Source: Aquimarina agarivorans (GTDB lineage: Bacteria > Bacteroidota > Bacteroidia > Flavobacteriales > Flavobacteriaceae). From it: DNA of 49,346 nt. Below, piece by piece: positions 9,501 through 20,154 of the stretch (positions within the stretch are counted from its first letter, which is position 1; each line of letters starts with the position of its first letter). The notes beneath the pieces are model-generated. The model was not told the DNA's origin. It did not search any database and saw nothing but the letters and a program-made list of their open reading frames with translations. The DNA lies in contig NZ_AFPB01000173.1 of the NCBI RefSeq assembly GCF_000218485.1, positions 1 to 49,346 of the forward strand. The letters are read 5' to 3'. The translations under genes were made by a program, and so were the position numbers.

Positions 9501-12500
9501 ATGGCCCAAATACTAGTGCACCTTCGTTAGGCTCTTTTAGTGGACTCAGAACTAATTTGGAATTTATTTCAACCCACGAAAGTGGTACACTAACCTTTGT
9601 ATTTACTTCCGATATCGTAGAAACAAGATCTGGTTGGGAAGCTGTAGTTACTTGCGAAACCAAACCTAACTGTGACGCTCCTACCAATTTTGTATTTCAA
9701 AATATCAGCGCCAAGGAGGCTAGCTTTATTTGGAACCAACCTTCTCAAGATAAAAGCTGGACACTAGAGTATGAAGTTGAAGGCTTTGAAATTGGAACTG
9801 GTAAGGAAATTATTTCAAATGAAACTAATGTTCTAGTTACTGATCTTATTCCAAATACTAAATATGAAATTTACTTAAAAGCAAACTGTAGTATCGGCGG
9901 AAATAGTGACACTATTGGCTCTTTGAAATTTACTACGCTGGAAGCCTGCCCTGCACCAACAAATTTTGAAATAACAAACATTACTGATAGCACCGCTTCA
10001 TTGGTTTGGGAAACAACTAATGCAGCACAAGCTTGGGAAATTGAATATGGTACTCCTGGTTTTATTTTAGGCAATGGTACAACCCTTCAGGTAACAGAAA
10101 ATAATGCAACTATTGAAAATTTAAATAGCGACACTGAATATGATATTTATGTAAGAGCAAATTGTGACACCGACGGATATGGTGCCTGGACAGCTCCTTT
10201 AACTTTTAAAACACCTATCAACTTTTGTAATGGAGATCGTTTCTTTGATTCTGGTGGAGAATTTGGAAATTATTTTAATAATGAAATTGAAATAACCGTT
10301 ATTGCACCGGAAAGTGACGAAGGCCGTGTAAGAGTTAATTTTAATAATTACAATTTTGAAAATTGTTGTGATAGATTACTTGTTTATGATGGACCTAGTA
10401 CTAATTTTCCTTTATTAGGAAGAATTTCAGATACATTTAACGCTAATATTGTAAGTAGTCACGAAAGTGGTTCGCTAACTTTTGTATTTACTTCTGACGG
10501 AAGTGTGACTGGTAACGGTTGGGATGCAACAGTAATTTGTGAAGCAAAACCCAATTGTGCATCCGCTTCTGACTTTGATATTGATACTATATTAGCAAGA
10601 GGCGTTGAATTATCATGGTCGCAATCAACTGACGATACTAATTGGACGTTGGAATACGGATCCCCAGGTTTCACAATCGGTACAGGAACTGAAATTTCTA
10701 CAGCAAATTCAACTGCTACTATTTCAAACCTTACCCCTGAAACTGAATATGACATTTATCTTAAAACGAACTGTACCATCGGTGGATTTAGCGATAGCCT
10801 TGGTCCATTAACTTTTACCACATTAATTGCCTGCCCAGTTCCTGTAAATTTTGATATTTTATCAATAACTAACAACACAGCTACGCTAACATGGAATACG
10901 AACACTGAAGCTGTAAGTTGGGTTGTCGAATATGGATTAACAGGATTTTTAATAGGCGAAGGAACTGTAATTGAAGCTACTGAAAATGAAATTACTATTG
11001 AAAACCTTGATGGAAACACTACTTATGACATTTATGTAAAAGCAAATTGCGACACTGAAGGATTTAGTAAATTAACCAATCCCTTAGTTTTTAAAACTGA
11101 ATGCGATCAATTTGTAGCTCCATTTTTAGAAAGTTTTACCAGCAACAGCATTCCTGATTGCTGGCTGGAGTCGGACATATTCAACACATGGCAATTTAAT
11201 ACCTTTGCTGATAACGATGCTGCTGGTGTTCAGGATAGAAATCCTCAAGGGAACTCAAATTATGCGTGGTTGGATGGGTCCAATTTTTCTTCAACGGATA
11301 CTTTTAATTTGGAAACTCCCTTAATTGACGCTTCAGGGCTAATAAATCCATCCTTATCATTTTCTGTTTTCAGCAAAAATACTATTGATGATACGTATAA
11401 TACATTATCAGTGTCTGTACATGACATATCGGGAACTTCATACCAAAATTTAGTTGTGGTTAATGAAAACACCAATATTTGGAAGGATTTTGTAGTGGAC
11501 TTGTCTGAAGTAGATACCTCAATGCCTTTTTATGTTGAATTTAGCGTCTCTCTGGATAGTCCAGGACAACCGTTTTTAAATGATATTCTAATTGATGAAA
11601 TTAAGGTGGATGAACTACCTAGTTGTACAAATCCTCAAAATTTAACGATAACTAATATAAAAGGCAGGTCGGCACAATTAAACTGGATCAGTACGGACAA
11701 TGAAACTAATTGGGAAATTTTGTATGGCGAAAGAGGATTCAACACCTCAAACTCATTTACAAAATTTACTACTACAAATCCAGTTATACTAACTGATTTA
11801 TTGCCTGAAACTTCTTATGAGGTTTATTTGAGAGCACTTTGTGGAATTGGCGACAATAGTGAATTTATTGGACCTGTATCATTCGTTACTGGTTGTGATG
11901 CTTTGCCTGTTCCATTTTTTGAAGACTTTACTAATGAATTTAATATTCCTAATTGTTGGTTAGCCGATAATAACCCTTTAACCTGGAAGGTTGGCACTTA
12001 TTTTGACATAAATAATAATCAAATAATTCCTGATCGATCTAACCCTAGTAATCCAAGGTACTTGTTCAAAGAAAATAATACTGATACTATGGCTACTAAG
12101 TATTTGTACTCACCATATTTCAATATTACCGATTTGACCACACCATCATTATCATTTTCAATAAACTCCAGGAGTAATTCTGATACAGCAAACACAAGAT
12201 TGATTGTTGACTTTTTTGATGGTAGTAGTTGGAACACAATTGCAAATATTGAAGAACTTACTATTGGCTGGAAAGATATATATTTGAACTTATCCTCTTT
12301 TACCATTACTGGTGAAATAAGGTTTAGGTTTAACATTATACACTTAACTGCAAACAATAATGCAGGAAATTTATTAATTGATAACATTTCACTAAATGAG
12401 CTTCCTTCATGCTTTAATCCAAGTCAACTCATTGCATCGGATATTAATACTGAATCGGCAACCATCTCGTGGCAAACAGGCCATGCCGAAAGTGAATGGG

Positions 12501-14441
12501 AAATCCAGTATGGCGAAATTGGTTTTGAAGTTGAAACAGGAACTACTTTAGCTGTACAAACTACACCAGAAATCCAATTAACGAATTTAAATTCGAATAC
12601 TGCATATGATGTGTATGTAAGAGCAAATTGTGAATTAAGCGATGGATATAGTGATTGGATTGGTCCAGTTTCAATACAAACATTAGCTAATTTTTGCAAC
12701 GGAGATCATTTTTACGATACTGGTGGAGCGTTTGGTACATATGACAACAATGAAAATACTACTACTATAATAGCACCAGCTAATGATGGAGATAGGGTTC
12801 GCGTTCGTTTCAATAGTTTAAGTTTGGAATCCTGTTGTGACAGGTTAACCGTTTATGATGGTCCTGACACTAGCTTTCCGCTGCTAAATAATTTTGGCAG
12901 TACTCCAGGTGAAGACATCATAGCTTCTCACGAAAGTGGTACGCTTACTTTTGTATTTACCTCGGACGGAAGTGTTACCGAAGCAGGATGGGACGCTGTT
13001 GTTTTTTGTGAACCGATACCAAATTGTAGTGCCCCAATAGATTTTACAAATAAATTAGTATCAGCAAAAGAGGCGGAATTCTCATGGAATGCAATAGGTA
13101 GTGATAGTAATTGGACACTAGAATACGGTCAATCAGGCTTCGAATTAGGTAATGGTATTGAAGTTACTACAAATAATACTACGGTAACTATTACAAATTT
13201 GTTACCTGATACTAATTACGACATATATATAAAAACTAGTTGTGATTTGGGCGGATTCAGTGATCTTGTGGGCGCCTTGAATTTTACAACTTTGATTGCA
13301 TGTCCAAGTCCTACAAATTTTACCAATCGAGTTGTTAGCGATAGCAGTGCAACTGTAATATGGGATAATTTATTTAGTAACGAATGGGAAATTGAATATG
13401 GCGAACTAGGATTTATTCAAGGAACTGGAACTGTAATTCAGGCATCTGAAAATAGCATACAAATTGAAAATTTAGAATCAAATACTATTTACCAAGCGTA
13501 TGTGAGGGCTAATTGTGGGGATGATGGATTTAGTGCATGGTCACAACTATTAAGTTTTACAACAAACCCAGATTTTTGCAATGGAGATCATTTTTATGAC
13601 ACTGGTGGTGAATTTGGTAACTACTCAAATAGTGAAAATACAATTACTACCATTTCTCCAAGTAAAGTTGGTGATCGAGTACGCGTTCATTTTAATAGTT
13701 TTGAAACTGAATCTTGTTGTGACAGATTATTTGTTTATGATGGGCCAGATACAAGCTTTCCATTTTTAGGAGACTATAGTTCAATGCCTACTCAGGATTT
13801 TATAGCATCTCATGCAAGTGGTACACTTACATTTGAATTTATTTCCGACGGAAGTGTTACTGAGTCAGGTTGGGATGCTACAGTGATTTGCGAACCTATA
13901 GCTACTTGTCCTACACCACAAAACTTTGAAGCTACACAAATTACGTTAGAAAGTGCTAAATTAAATTGGGATAACGCGAGTGTAAGTAGTTGGGAAATTG
14001 AATATGGGGAAGCGCCTTTAACGCAAGGAGCTGGCACAACAATCATCACCAATTTAAATTCACTTGAATTAGTAAATCTCAATCCATTTACAACATATGA
14101 TGTTTTTATTTTTAGTATATGCGATTTTGGAATTAGCGAAACCAATTCAATTAGTTTTATTTCCGATGACTCAACGTTATCAACAAATAATAACGAGCTA
14201 ACTGAAAATTCAATTGTTTTATTTCCTAATCCTAATAATGGAATTTTTACAATAGCAAACACCAGTAAACCAAATTAAAAACGATAGAAATTTATAGTAC
14301 TAGTGGAGTTTTAATTAAAACTTTAAAAGCTAATGCCCTTACAGAAATTAATGTGGAATTGAGCAATGTAGCTTCAGGCAACTATTTTGCTAGGATAGCA
14401 TCTGAAAACAAAAAATTATAAAGCAAATAATCATTGAATAG
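6524..14441 (+). pseudogene. Giant secreted reprolysin-like metalloprotease with FN3, CUB and MAM-like modules; C-terminal sorting domain broken by two frameshifts
   Basis: The open frame gives 2,584 residues to the TAA at 14276-14278. Residues 1-24 are a signal peptide. A prodomain-like region precedes a metzincin domain with HExxHxxGxxH at His339-His349 and a Met-turn at Met373 (TIMSYAGIC). Then come about ten fibronectin type III repeats (typical core W.IEYG..GF ... YDIYVKANC), four CUB-like domains (near 9335-9660, 10220-10550, 12690-13010, 13570-13900) and two MAM or anchor-J-like domains (near 11100-11620, 11900-12410). The frame enters a T9SS sorting domain at VLFPNPNNGIF and stops. 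Reading on with one base restored near 14275 and another near 14410 gives a normal domain (TIEIYSTSGVLIKTL ... KQIIIE) ending at the TAG 14439-14441, about 2,639 residues. As written, the product has a full catalytic domain but should lack a working secretion signal. Confidence 0.85.
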
Positions 14442-14460
14442 CTCCAACAGTGAATTCTAA

Positions 14461-14503
14461 AAATAAAAATCCGTTTGCAATAAAAGCAAACGGATTTTTA
14501 TTT
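14461..14503. terminator. Bidirectional rho-independent terminator between convergent genes
   Basis: Bases 14461-14478 pair with 14486-14503 in an 18-bp perfect stem (core ATCCGTTTGC) around a seven-base AATAAAA loop. A and T flanks give a U tract on both strands. It separates the giant protease from the converging oxidoreductase gene. Confidence 0.85.
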
Positions 14504-14522
14504 TAAGATCATCCCAGATAGA

Positions 14523-16082
14523 TTAAATTTTCAAAACACGAGCAATGGCTTCTGCGCATTTTTCTCCATCAATGGCTGCGGAAATAATACCACCTGCGTA
14601 ACCAGCGCCTTCTCCGCAAGGATATAAACCTTTTATTTGAGGATGCTCTAAAGTAATACGGTCTCTGGGGATACGCACAGGCGAAGAGGTCCTGGATTCA
14701 GGAGCATGAGCTACAGCTTCTTCAGTTAAATAACCACGCATACTTTTATTAAAATCTTGAAATCCCTGTTGTAAAATACGATGTATAAATTTTGGAAATA
14801 CTAATCCCATATCTACAGAAGTTAATCCAGGTTTATAGGAAGTTTCAGGTAAGGATTGAGATTGTTTACCGTTGACTAAATCTGTGAGTCGTTGCGCGGG
14901 TACTCGTTGTGTTTCGCCTCCTAAATGCCATGCTTTTTTTTCAATAGCTGCCTGAAAATGCATACCTGCTAAGGGACCGAATTTTTTATAAGCTTCAAAA
15001 TCTTGTAATTTTAATTCGACTACAATACCACTATTGGATGTTGGTTGATCTCGTTTGGAAGGCGACCATCCGTTTGTGACTACTTCACCAGGCTGCGTGG
15101 CGCAAGGGGCAATTACTCCCCCAGGGCACATACAAAATGAATACATTCCACGACCATTCACTTGCTTAACAATGCTGTAAGGAGAAGGTGGCAGATACGG
15201 GCTTCGTTCTTTTGTTTTGTATTGAATTTGATCTATAAACTGTTGTGAATGTTCAACCCTTACACCTAAAGCAAAAGGCTTGGCTTCAATTAAAATTTCT
15301 TTTTTATGTAGTAACTCAAACATATCACGGGCAGAATGTCCGGTAGCTAAAATCACCTTTCTGGCATGTATTTTACTTCCATCATGAAGTGTTACACCAT
15401 CAATTTCTTCATTTCGAATAATGAGATCAACTACTTTTTTATTGAACAGAACCTCACCTCCTTGCTCAATGATTTTTTCGCGCATAGACGCAATAATTGC
15501 AGGCAATTTGTTAGTTCCTATATGCGGATGAGCATTTATTTTTATTTCTGGTATTGCTCCAAATCCTACTAATAATTCTAAAATTCGGTAGACATCTCCC
15601 CTTTTTTTTGATCGGGTATACAACTTACCATCACTGTAAGTTCCTGCTCCACCTTCGCCAAAACAATAATTAGAATTTTCATTAACTAAATGATCTCTGG
15701 TAATTGCTTTTAAATCCCGTCGTCTACTCCGAACATCTTTGCCGCGTTCAACAATTATTGGTTTTAAACCCAATTCAATACAACGCAATGCTGCAAACAA
15801 ACCTGCTGGTCCTGCTCCCACTATGATCACTTGCTCTTTGTCCGCTACATTAAAATACTGCGGCAATTTTATTTCTTGCCTTTCAAAGCTTTCACTAACA
15901 TAAACATCTAAAGTTAAGTTTATTTTAATGTTTTTTTGTCGTGCATCAATAGACCGTTTAACAATTTCAACATGTTTAATTTCAGCTTCAGAAATAGCAT
16001 TTAATTGCGCTACTTTTCTTTTTAAAGTGCTTGATATAGTGGCTTCTTTGGGTGAAACTTGTATTCGTATAGTAATGGGCAT
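14523..16082 (-). CDS. FAD-dependent oxidoreductase (COG2509-like dehydrogenase)
   Basis: A 519-residue cytoplasmic flavoprotein. An N-terminal region of about 85 residues precedes the dinucleotide-binding motif VIIVGAGPAGLFAAL, then VERGKDVRSRR, a GEGGAGTYSDGKLYTR segment and a second FAD contact ATGHSARDMF. The C-terminal GLYPCGEGAGYAGGI closes the FAD site. This order is typical of the uncharacterised FAD-dependent dehydrogenases annotated as NAD(P)/FAD-dependent oxidoreductase. The substrate is unknown. It is a single-gene unit on the minus strand with a probable -7 box at 16107-16114 and a terminator at its 3' end. Confidence 0.88.
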   Translation of the reverse strand: MPITIRIQVSPKEATISSTLKRKVAQLNAISEAEIKHVEIVKRSIDARQKNIKINLTLDVYVSESFERQEIKLPQYFNVADKEQVIIVGAGPAGLFAALRCIELGLKPIIVERGKDVRSRRRDLKAITRDHLVNENSNYCFGEGGAGTYSDGKLYTRSKKRGDVYRILELLVGFGAIPEIKINAHPHIGTNKLPAIIASMREKIIEQGGEVLFNKKVVDLIIRNEEIDGVTLHDGSKIHARKVILATGHSARDMFELLHKKEILIEAKPFALGVRVEHSQQFIDQIQYKTKERSPYLPPSPYSIVKQVNGRGMYSFCMCPGGVIAPCATQPGEVVTNGWSPSKRDQPTSNSGIVVELKLQDFEAYKKFGPLAGMHFQAAIEKKAWHLGGETQRVPAQRLTDLVNGKQSQSLPETSYKPGLTSVDMGLVFPKFIHRILQQGFQDFNKSMRGYLTEEAVAHAPESRTSSPVRIPRDRITLEHPQIKGLYPCGEGAGYAGGIISAAIDGEKCAEAIARVLKI

Positions 16083-16106
16083 AAATTTTTTACGACTTTA
16101 TTAATA

Positions 16107-16114
16107 CAAAAATA
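16107..16114 (-). promoter_or_regulatory. Putative -7 box of the FAD oxidoreductase gene
   Basis: Read on the minus strand this is TATTTTTG, matching TAnnTTTG, 24 bases before the start codon at 16082. There is no clear -33 TTG. Confidence 0.4.
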
Positions 16115-16194
16115 ATTAATCTGGTAACTGAATAAAGTTTTAAAATTGAATTTTATTTATTTTATTGCTTTAAATTGCTCTAAAATTAATTTTT

Positions 16195-17673
16195 ATGAAC
16201 ACACAAAAGGTATTACTATTACTGCTATTTTCAATTTTAGCAGCTTGCAAAAATGATGATGACAATAACAACAATACAACTAGTAGAGATATCCCTACTG
16301 TTATTGACCCTGTAACGGGTACGAATACTACTAAAAATCAGATTAATGCATTTATTTATCGAACTTTAAATGCGACTTATTTGTATAAAGATGAACAACC
16401 TCTTTTAGCAAATGACCGATTTACTGATGTACAACTTATTGACTATATCAATAGTAAAAATGGACCAGAAGATTTTTTTGAAGAGCTTACTGTAGAAAGA
16501 GATCGATTTAGTTTTATTTCTGACAATTTTGAAGAACTGGAAAATAGTTTTCAAGGAATTAGTTTAGACAATGGTATGAAATTTAATTTATCCATTATAG
16601 GAAATGAAGATAGCAATTTAGTTTTAGGTGCAGTAATAGATATTGTGAAAGATAGTCCTGCCGATTTAGCAGGTGTCAAAAGAGGAATGCTTTTCAATAA
16701 AATTGATAGTATTACTTTAGAAAGAAATAATTTTTCAGAACTTTTAGATAGAGACAGCTATTCAATTGGACTGGCAGAAATTAGAAACAACACTGTTTTT
16801 GATACAGATGACACAATTGAATTGAATAAAATAGAGCTTACTGAAAATCCAATAGCAATTTCAAAAGTACTGAACATTGAAGATAAAAAAATTGGTTACA
16901 TTCAGTATAACCAATTTGTATTTGGATCTGAAGCTGAATTAAATGATGTATTCGCTGATTTTAAATCGCAATCTATTGACGATTTAGTGTTAGATTTTAG
17001 GTACAATGGAGGTGGTTCTATTGCAACGGCTGTGGATTTATCTACTATGGTCACTGGACAATTTGAAGGTGAAATTTTTTACCGTCAACAATATAATAGT
17101 GAATTACAAAGAGCATTTGAAAATGGCAATCCTGAGAATTTATTGATAAGATTTTCCGACTCTTTTTTAAATGATAACCAAATTAAAATCAACTCTTTAA
17201 ATTTATCAAAAGTTTATGTAATTACAACTAAACGACGCACAGCATCTGCAAGTGAACTTGTTATAAATGGTTTACGTCCATTTATTGATGTGATCATAAT
17301 AGGTGATGAAACAGGTACAGTGGGTAAAACTCAAGGATCAAGAACTTTTTATGATTCTGAAAACTTAGATAAAGAAAATGTGAATCCAAATCATAAATAT
17401 GCTTTACAACCACTAATTGTTGAAGGAGCTAATAAAAATAATGAAACTGTATCTGATGATGGTTTTTTACCTACAATCAGTCAGCGTGAAAGTTTGGATA
17501 ATTTAGGAATATTAGGTGATGAAAACGAGCCTTTATTAAAATTAGCTATTGATAATATTTTGGGTAGAGTTTCAACTGTTGCTGCTAAAAGAATAGGTTA
17601 TAAAATAGGCAAACACATAGGTTCTGATGATATGAATGATCCGACATATCAACGCATGTATATTACACCTTAA
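16195..17673 (+). CDS. S41-family peptidase lipoprotein with PDZ domain
   Basis: A 492-residue serine protease of the C-terminal-processing (Ctp/Tsp) family. The first residues form a lipoprotein signal peptide ending Leu-Ala-Ala-Cys (Cys18), followed by an Asp/Asn-rich stretch, so the protein is lipid-anchored in the cell envelope. A PDZ-like region (VKDSPADLAGVKRGM) lies near residues 155-170. The catalytic part has LDFRYNGGGS, the nucleophile motif TASASEL with Ser351 as the likely nucleophile, and GKTQGS with Lys378 as the likely general base. The expected substrates are envelope proteins with unstructured C-termini. Flavobacterial genomes usually hold several such lipoproteins; the target of this one is unknown. 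It is a lone gene with a good terminator. Confidence 0.88.
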   Translation: MNTQKVLLLLLFSILAACKNDDDNNNNTTSRDIPTVIDPVTGTNTTKNQINAFIYRTLNATYLYKDEQPLLANDRFTDVQLIDYINSKNGPEDFFEELTVERDRFSFISDNFEELENSFQGISLDNGMKFNLSIIGNEDSNLVLGAVIDIVKDSPADLAGVKRGMLFNKIDSITLERNNFSELLDRDSYSIGLAEIRNNTVFDTDDTIELNKIELTENPIAISKVLNIEDKKIGYIQYNQFVFGSEAELNDVFADFKSQSIDDLVLDFRYNGGGSIATAVDLSTMVTGQFEGEIFYRQQYNSELQRAFENGNPENLLIRFSDSFLNDNQIKINSLNLSKVYVITTKRRTASASELVINGLRPFIDVIIIGDETGTVGKTQGSRTFYDSENLDKENVNPNHKYALQPLIVEGANKNNETVSDDGFLPTISQRESLDNLGILGDENEPLLKLAIDNILGRVSTVAAKRIGYKIGKHIGSDDMNDPTYQRMYITP

Positions 17674-17691
17674 ATTTAAAAATTCAAATCA

Positions 17692-17726
17692 AAAAAGCCA
17701 TGATATTACCTTTATCATGGCTTTTT
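17692..17726 (+). terminator. Rho-independent terminator after the S41 peptidase gene
   Basis: AAAAAGCCATGATA at 17692-17705 pairs with TATCATGGCTTTTT at 17713-17726 around a seven-base loop, 18 bases after the stop codon. Confidence 0.85.
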
Positions 17727-17906
17727 GTTTTAATGCATTCTTGTATCTGTTATACTAAATCCGACTTTAAATTACTAGAATAAAAATTAGATTCTATGGG
17801 CTAGGACGAGAAAAAAACTTAGCATCGTTTTTCTGATACTATTTTTTTAAAGCTTATGCAAAAAAAACATTTTAACTGTTTAGTTTAACTTCAAAAACAG
17901 TGTTTT

Positions 17907-18320
17907 TTACCTAACAGTAACTTCTGGTATTTCAAAATAGGCTACTGTAGCATCCCATTCACTACCAATAGGTCTTAATTGAATTCTCAAAGAGTAATCG
18001 GTAACTCTCATTAATTTTCTGGACATATTGACATCTACAAATATCATTCCATCTCCTTTTTTTACTATTTTTTTTCCTGAATCTATCCATTCTCCTCCTT
18101 TCCATATCTCAACAATAATTTCGCGCTTTTTGTTGGCTTGGTAGGATACCATAAACGTGTAATTATTTTTAGCTGCTATAACAGTTAAATCATTTGGAAA
18201 TGAAACTTTTTCTTTTTCATAAAAAGAAGCGAACCTTTCATCAGTTGATTCCCAAGAAATAAAGCTGAAACATAAAGTAATACCAATAATTGTTCTAAAA
18301 AATAATGATATTAAATTCAT
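17907..18320 (-). CDS. Hypothetical small secreted protein
   Basis: A 137-residue protein that I do not recognise. The first about 23 residues (Asn-Leu-Ile-Ser-Leu-Phe-Phe then a hydrophobic run ending in SFISW) look like a signal peptide or membrane anchor. The rest is rich in beta-type sequence (YTFMVSYQANKKREIIVEIW, YSLRIQLRPIGSEWDATVAYF), which suggests a beta-sandwich domain of the carbohydrate- or matrix-binding kind; that is inference only. It has no cysteine in the mature part. The gene stands alone on the minus strand between two long gaps. A weak hairpin at about 17875-17901 followed by a T run on the minus strand may end transcription. Confidence 0.6.
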   Translation of the reverse strand: MNLISLFFRTIIGITLCFSFISWESTDERFASFYEKEKVSFPNDLTVIAAKNNYTFMVSYQANKKREIIVEIWKGGEWIDSGKKIVKKGDGMIFVDVNMSRKLMRVTDYSLRIQLRPIGSEWDATVAYFEIPEVTVR

Positions 18321-18750
18321 AAAAAAATAGTTGTGTGTTTGAGCTGAAATTAGATGAAAAACAACTTAAAGTAAAGCAGTTAAAAACATTTTAATTTATT
18401 TTTAACACACTAAAAACAACTTTATGATAATCAATAAATTAACTTAAAAATCATGGACTCCATATCCACAATAAAAGTATTATTAAAATAAACATTGTTA
18501 AAAAAACAGCATTTAAATCGTTATTTAACAGTGTTTTTACTCATCTAAATTGTAAAAAACACCTACTAAATCGTTTATACATATGCATCAATTTAGTTGC
18601 TTAACAAAAGTATAACGTTGGCATCCTAGACAAACTAACAACAAAGTTTAATATTTTTTGAGGCTTTTTTTTAGAAAAAATTTATCCAAGCCATGTTTAC
18701 TAAAAAAATGCTAAGGTAAAAAAGGGCCCTGATAAACAAATTTCAGGATA
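18321..18750. other. 430-bp gene-free AT-rich region
   Basis: No open frame of useful size and no tRNA or repeat is seen. A CAAAAGTA at 18605-18612 reads TACTTTTG on the minus strand and is a possible -7 box, but it lies 285 bases from the start at 18320. The stretch could hold a long leader, a small RNA or simply decayed DNA. Confidence 0.35.
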
Positions 18751-18751
18751 C

Positions 18752-18776
18752 AAAAAAACCTTGCGGATACAAGGTT
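18752..18776 (-). terminator. Terminator of the FKBP-like lipoprotein gene
   Basis: On the minus strand AACCTTG pairs with CAAGGTT around a six-base loop (18757-18776), followed by a run of seven T (complement of A at 18752-18758). It lies about 65 bases after the stop at 18841. Confidence 0.7.
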
Positions 18777-18840
18777 CAAAAAATATGGTATTTATAAAAA
18801 TGAAGCAAAACTAAACTTCATTTTAATCAACGTTATTGTT

Positions 18841-19965
18841 TTATTCTAAATAATCTGGAGTACTGTTATTATCAGCATCAGATTTTGATTTATCAATTCC
18901 TTCATTGTCATTTGTTTTTATTCCATCACAATCATAATCGATTTCTGGATCATCCAAAATAACAATCTCATCTCTTGTTAATTTTGCATCACCATCATCA
19001 TTATTATCTAAAAAATTAGGTATGCCATCATTATCAGTATCATAATTAAAATAATTGCCATTTTCGTCCTTTTCATACATAGAAAATACACCATCATTGT
19101 CATGATCAATATAATCTACATTCAATACCGAAAAGGAATAAACAAGGTTACTATATTGAGGAATACCATTAAAAGAATTATTGTAGTATCCTAAACCTGA
19201 AGGTATAAATAACGCCCCAATACCATAATCATCGTTGACTATAAGTTCACCTGAATCATTAAAATTAAACACATCGCAAGGACTATTTGAAAAAGTTGGA
19301 CCACCGTTAACATCAACCTCAGTAACTCTTGGTGTAGCTGTGTTAAATTGAGCTAAACCAACTGCCAATCCAGGAATGTTTTGGACTACCACATCCCGAC
19401 CAGAGATTCGATCGATAGAATAATTTCTAAGCCATCCTGTTTGACCTTCTGTCGTATCAAAACTTTCGGAGTTAAATGAAGTTACGTTTGTGGTTTCTTC
19501 CGTACTAATAGTATTTCCCTCGAAACTTATATTCACATCATCTAGTCTAGAAACGGGCCTCCCCTCGCCTTTTCTTATCACCAAAACATATAACGTTTGT
19601 TCAGTACCTCCTTCAGAAACTTTTAGTGCTTTAAGTGTGGGCTTATCAGTCTCTTCAGTCTCATCAGATGCATTTAAAAATTCTATAATAGGTTTTCCTG
19701 ATGATTTATTGGGTTCAATATCTTCAGGCAATGCACCACCGATCAACTTATAATACGCAACTTGATTACTTCTTAATTGTAAATTAGATCCATTAAACTC
19801 CAAATCGTTGAATGCATGAGTATTTAAAAAATCTTGCAAAATTTCATCATCAATTACTGCCTGAGGGCCTCTTGGTCTTGGAGGCTCAATAGTTATGCCA
19901 TCATCATCATTATTACAAGAAAATACGGTTATCAATAGTGATAAACCAATCAAATATTTTTTCAT
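18841..19965 (-). CDS. FKBP-type peptidyl-prolyl isomerase-like lipoprotein with acidic Asp-rich C-terminal repeats
   Basis: From the ATG at 19965 the protein has 374 residues and begins with a lipoprotein signal ending Thr-Val-Phe-Ser-Cys (Cys17) followed by Asn-Asn-Asp-Asp-Asp. An upstream in-frame ATG at 19995 would place a basic stretch ahead of the signal and is less likely. The middle region has the FKBP C-terminal pattern ALFIPSGLGYYNNSFNGIP then SNLVYSFSVLNV. The last about 90 residues carry repeated Asp-rich loops (DHDNDGVF, DTDNDGIPNFLDNNDDGD, YDCDGIKTND) of the thrombospondin type 3 or EF-hand-like calcium-binding kind. Predicted role: envelope protein-folding factor or structural lipoprotein whose tail binds calcium. 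Isomerase activity is unproven because the fold is divergent. Confidence 0.8.
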   Translation of the reverse strand: MKKYLIGLSLLITVFSCNNDDDGITIEPPRPRGPQAVIDDEILQDFLNTHAFNDLEFNGSNLQLRSNQVAYYKLIGGALPEDIEPNKSSGKPIIEFLNASDETEETDKPTLKALKVSEGGTEQTLYVLVIRKGEGRPVSRLDDVNISFEGNTISTEETTNVTSFNSESFDTTEGQTGWLRNYSIDRISGRDVVVQNIPGLAVGLAQFNTATPRVTEVDVNGGPTFSNSPCDVFNFNDSGELIVNDDYGIGALFIPSGLGYYNNSFNGIPQYSNLVYSFSVLNVDYIDHDNDGVFSMYEKDENGNYFNYDTDNDGIPNFLDNNDDGDAKLTRDEIVILDDPEIDYDCDGIKTNDNEGIDKSKSDADNNSTPDYLE

Positions 19966-20115
19966 AAATTTTTTAAATTTAGGACGAAGATACAATTTTA
20001 TACCATTCTGAATCTAATTTAACTTATAGCTTAAATACATGTTTTTTGTTAAAATGTGACATTATTTTTATAGACTTAAAATTTAGTCCGCATAGCTTTT
20101 TACTTGGTTTTATTG

Positions 20116-20123
20116 TAAATTTG
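20116..20123 (+). promoter_or_regulatory. Putative -7 box of the S4-domain/phosphoribosyltransferase pair
   Basis: TAAATTTG matches TAnnTTTG and lies 31 bases before the ATG at 20155. This supports the ATG start because it leaves a short leader. Confidence 0.4.
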
Positions 20124-20154
20124 ATTTGAAACTTTTCATTAAGTGAATTTAACT

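Noticed and set aside
9070..13900. Repeats in the giant gene considered as a tandem DNA repeat or CRISPR-like array
   Set aside because: The repetition is at protein-module level with strong DNA divergence and no short identical repeats with spacers.
7909..14262. Several minus-strand open frames inside the giant protease gene
   Set aside because: They are shadows of a repetitive, well-formed plus-strand gene; none has a recognisable domain, promoter or start context.
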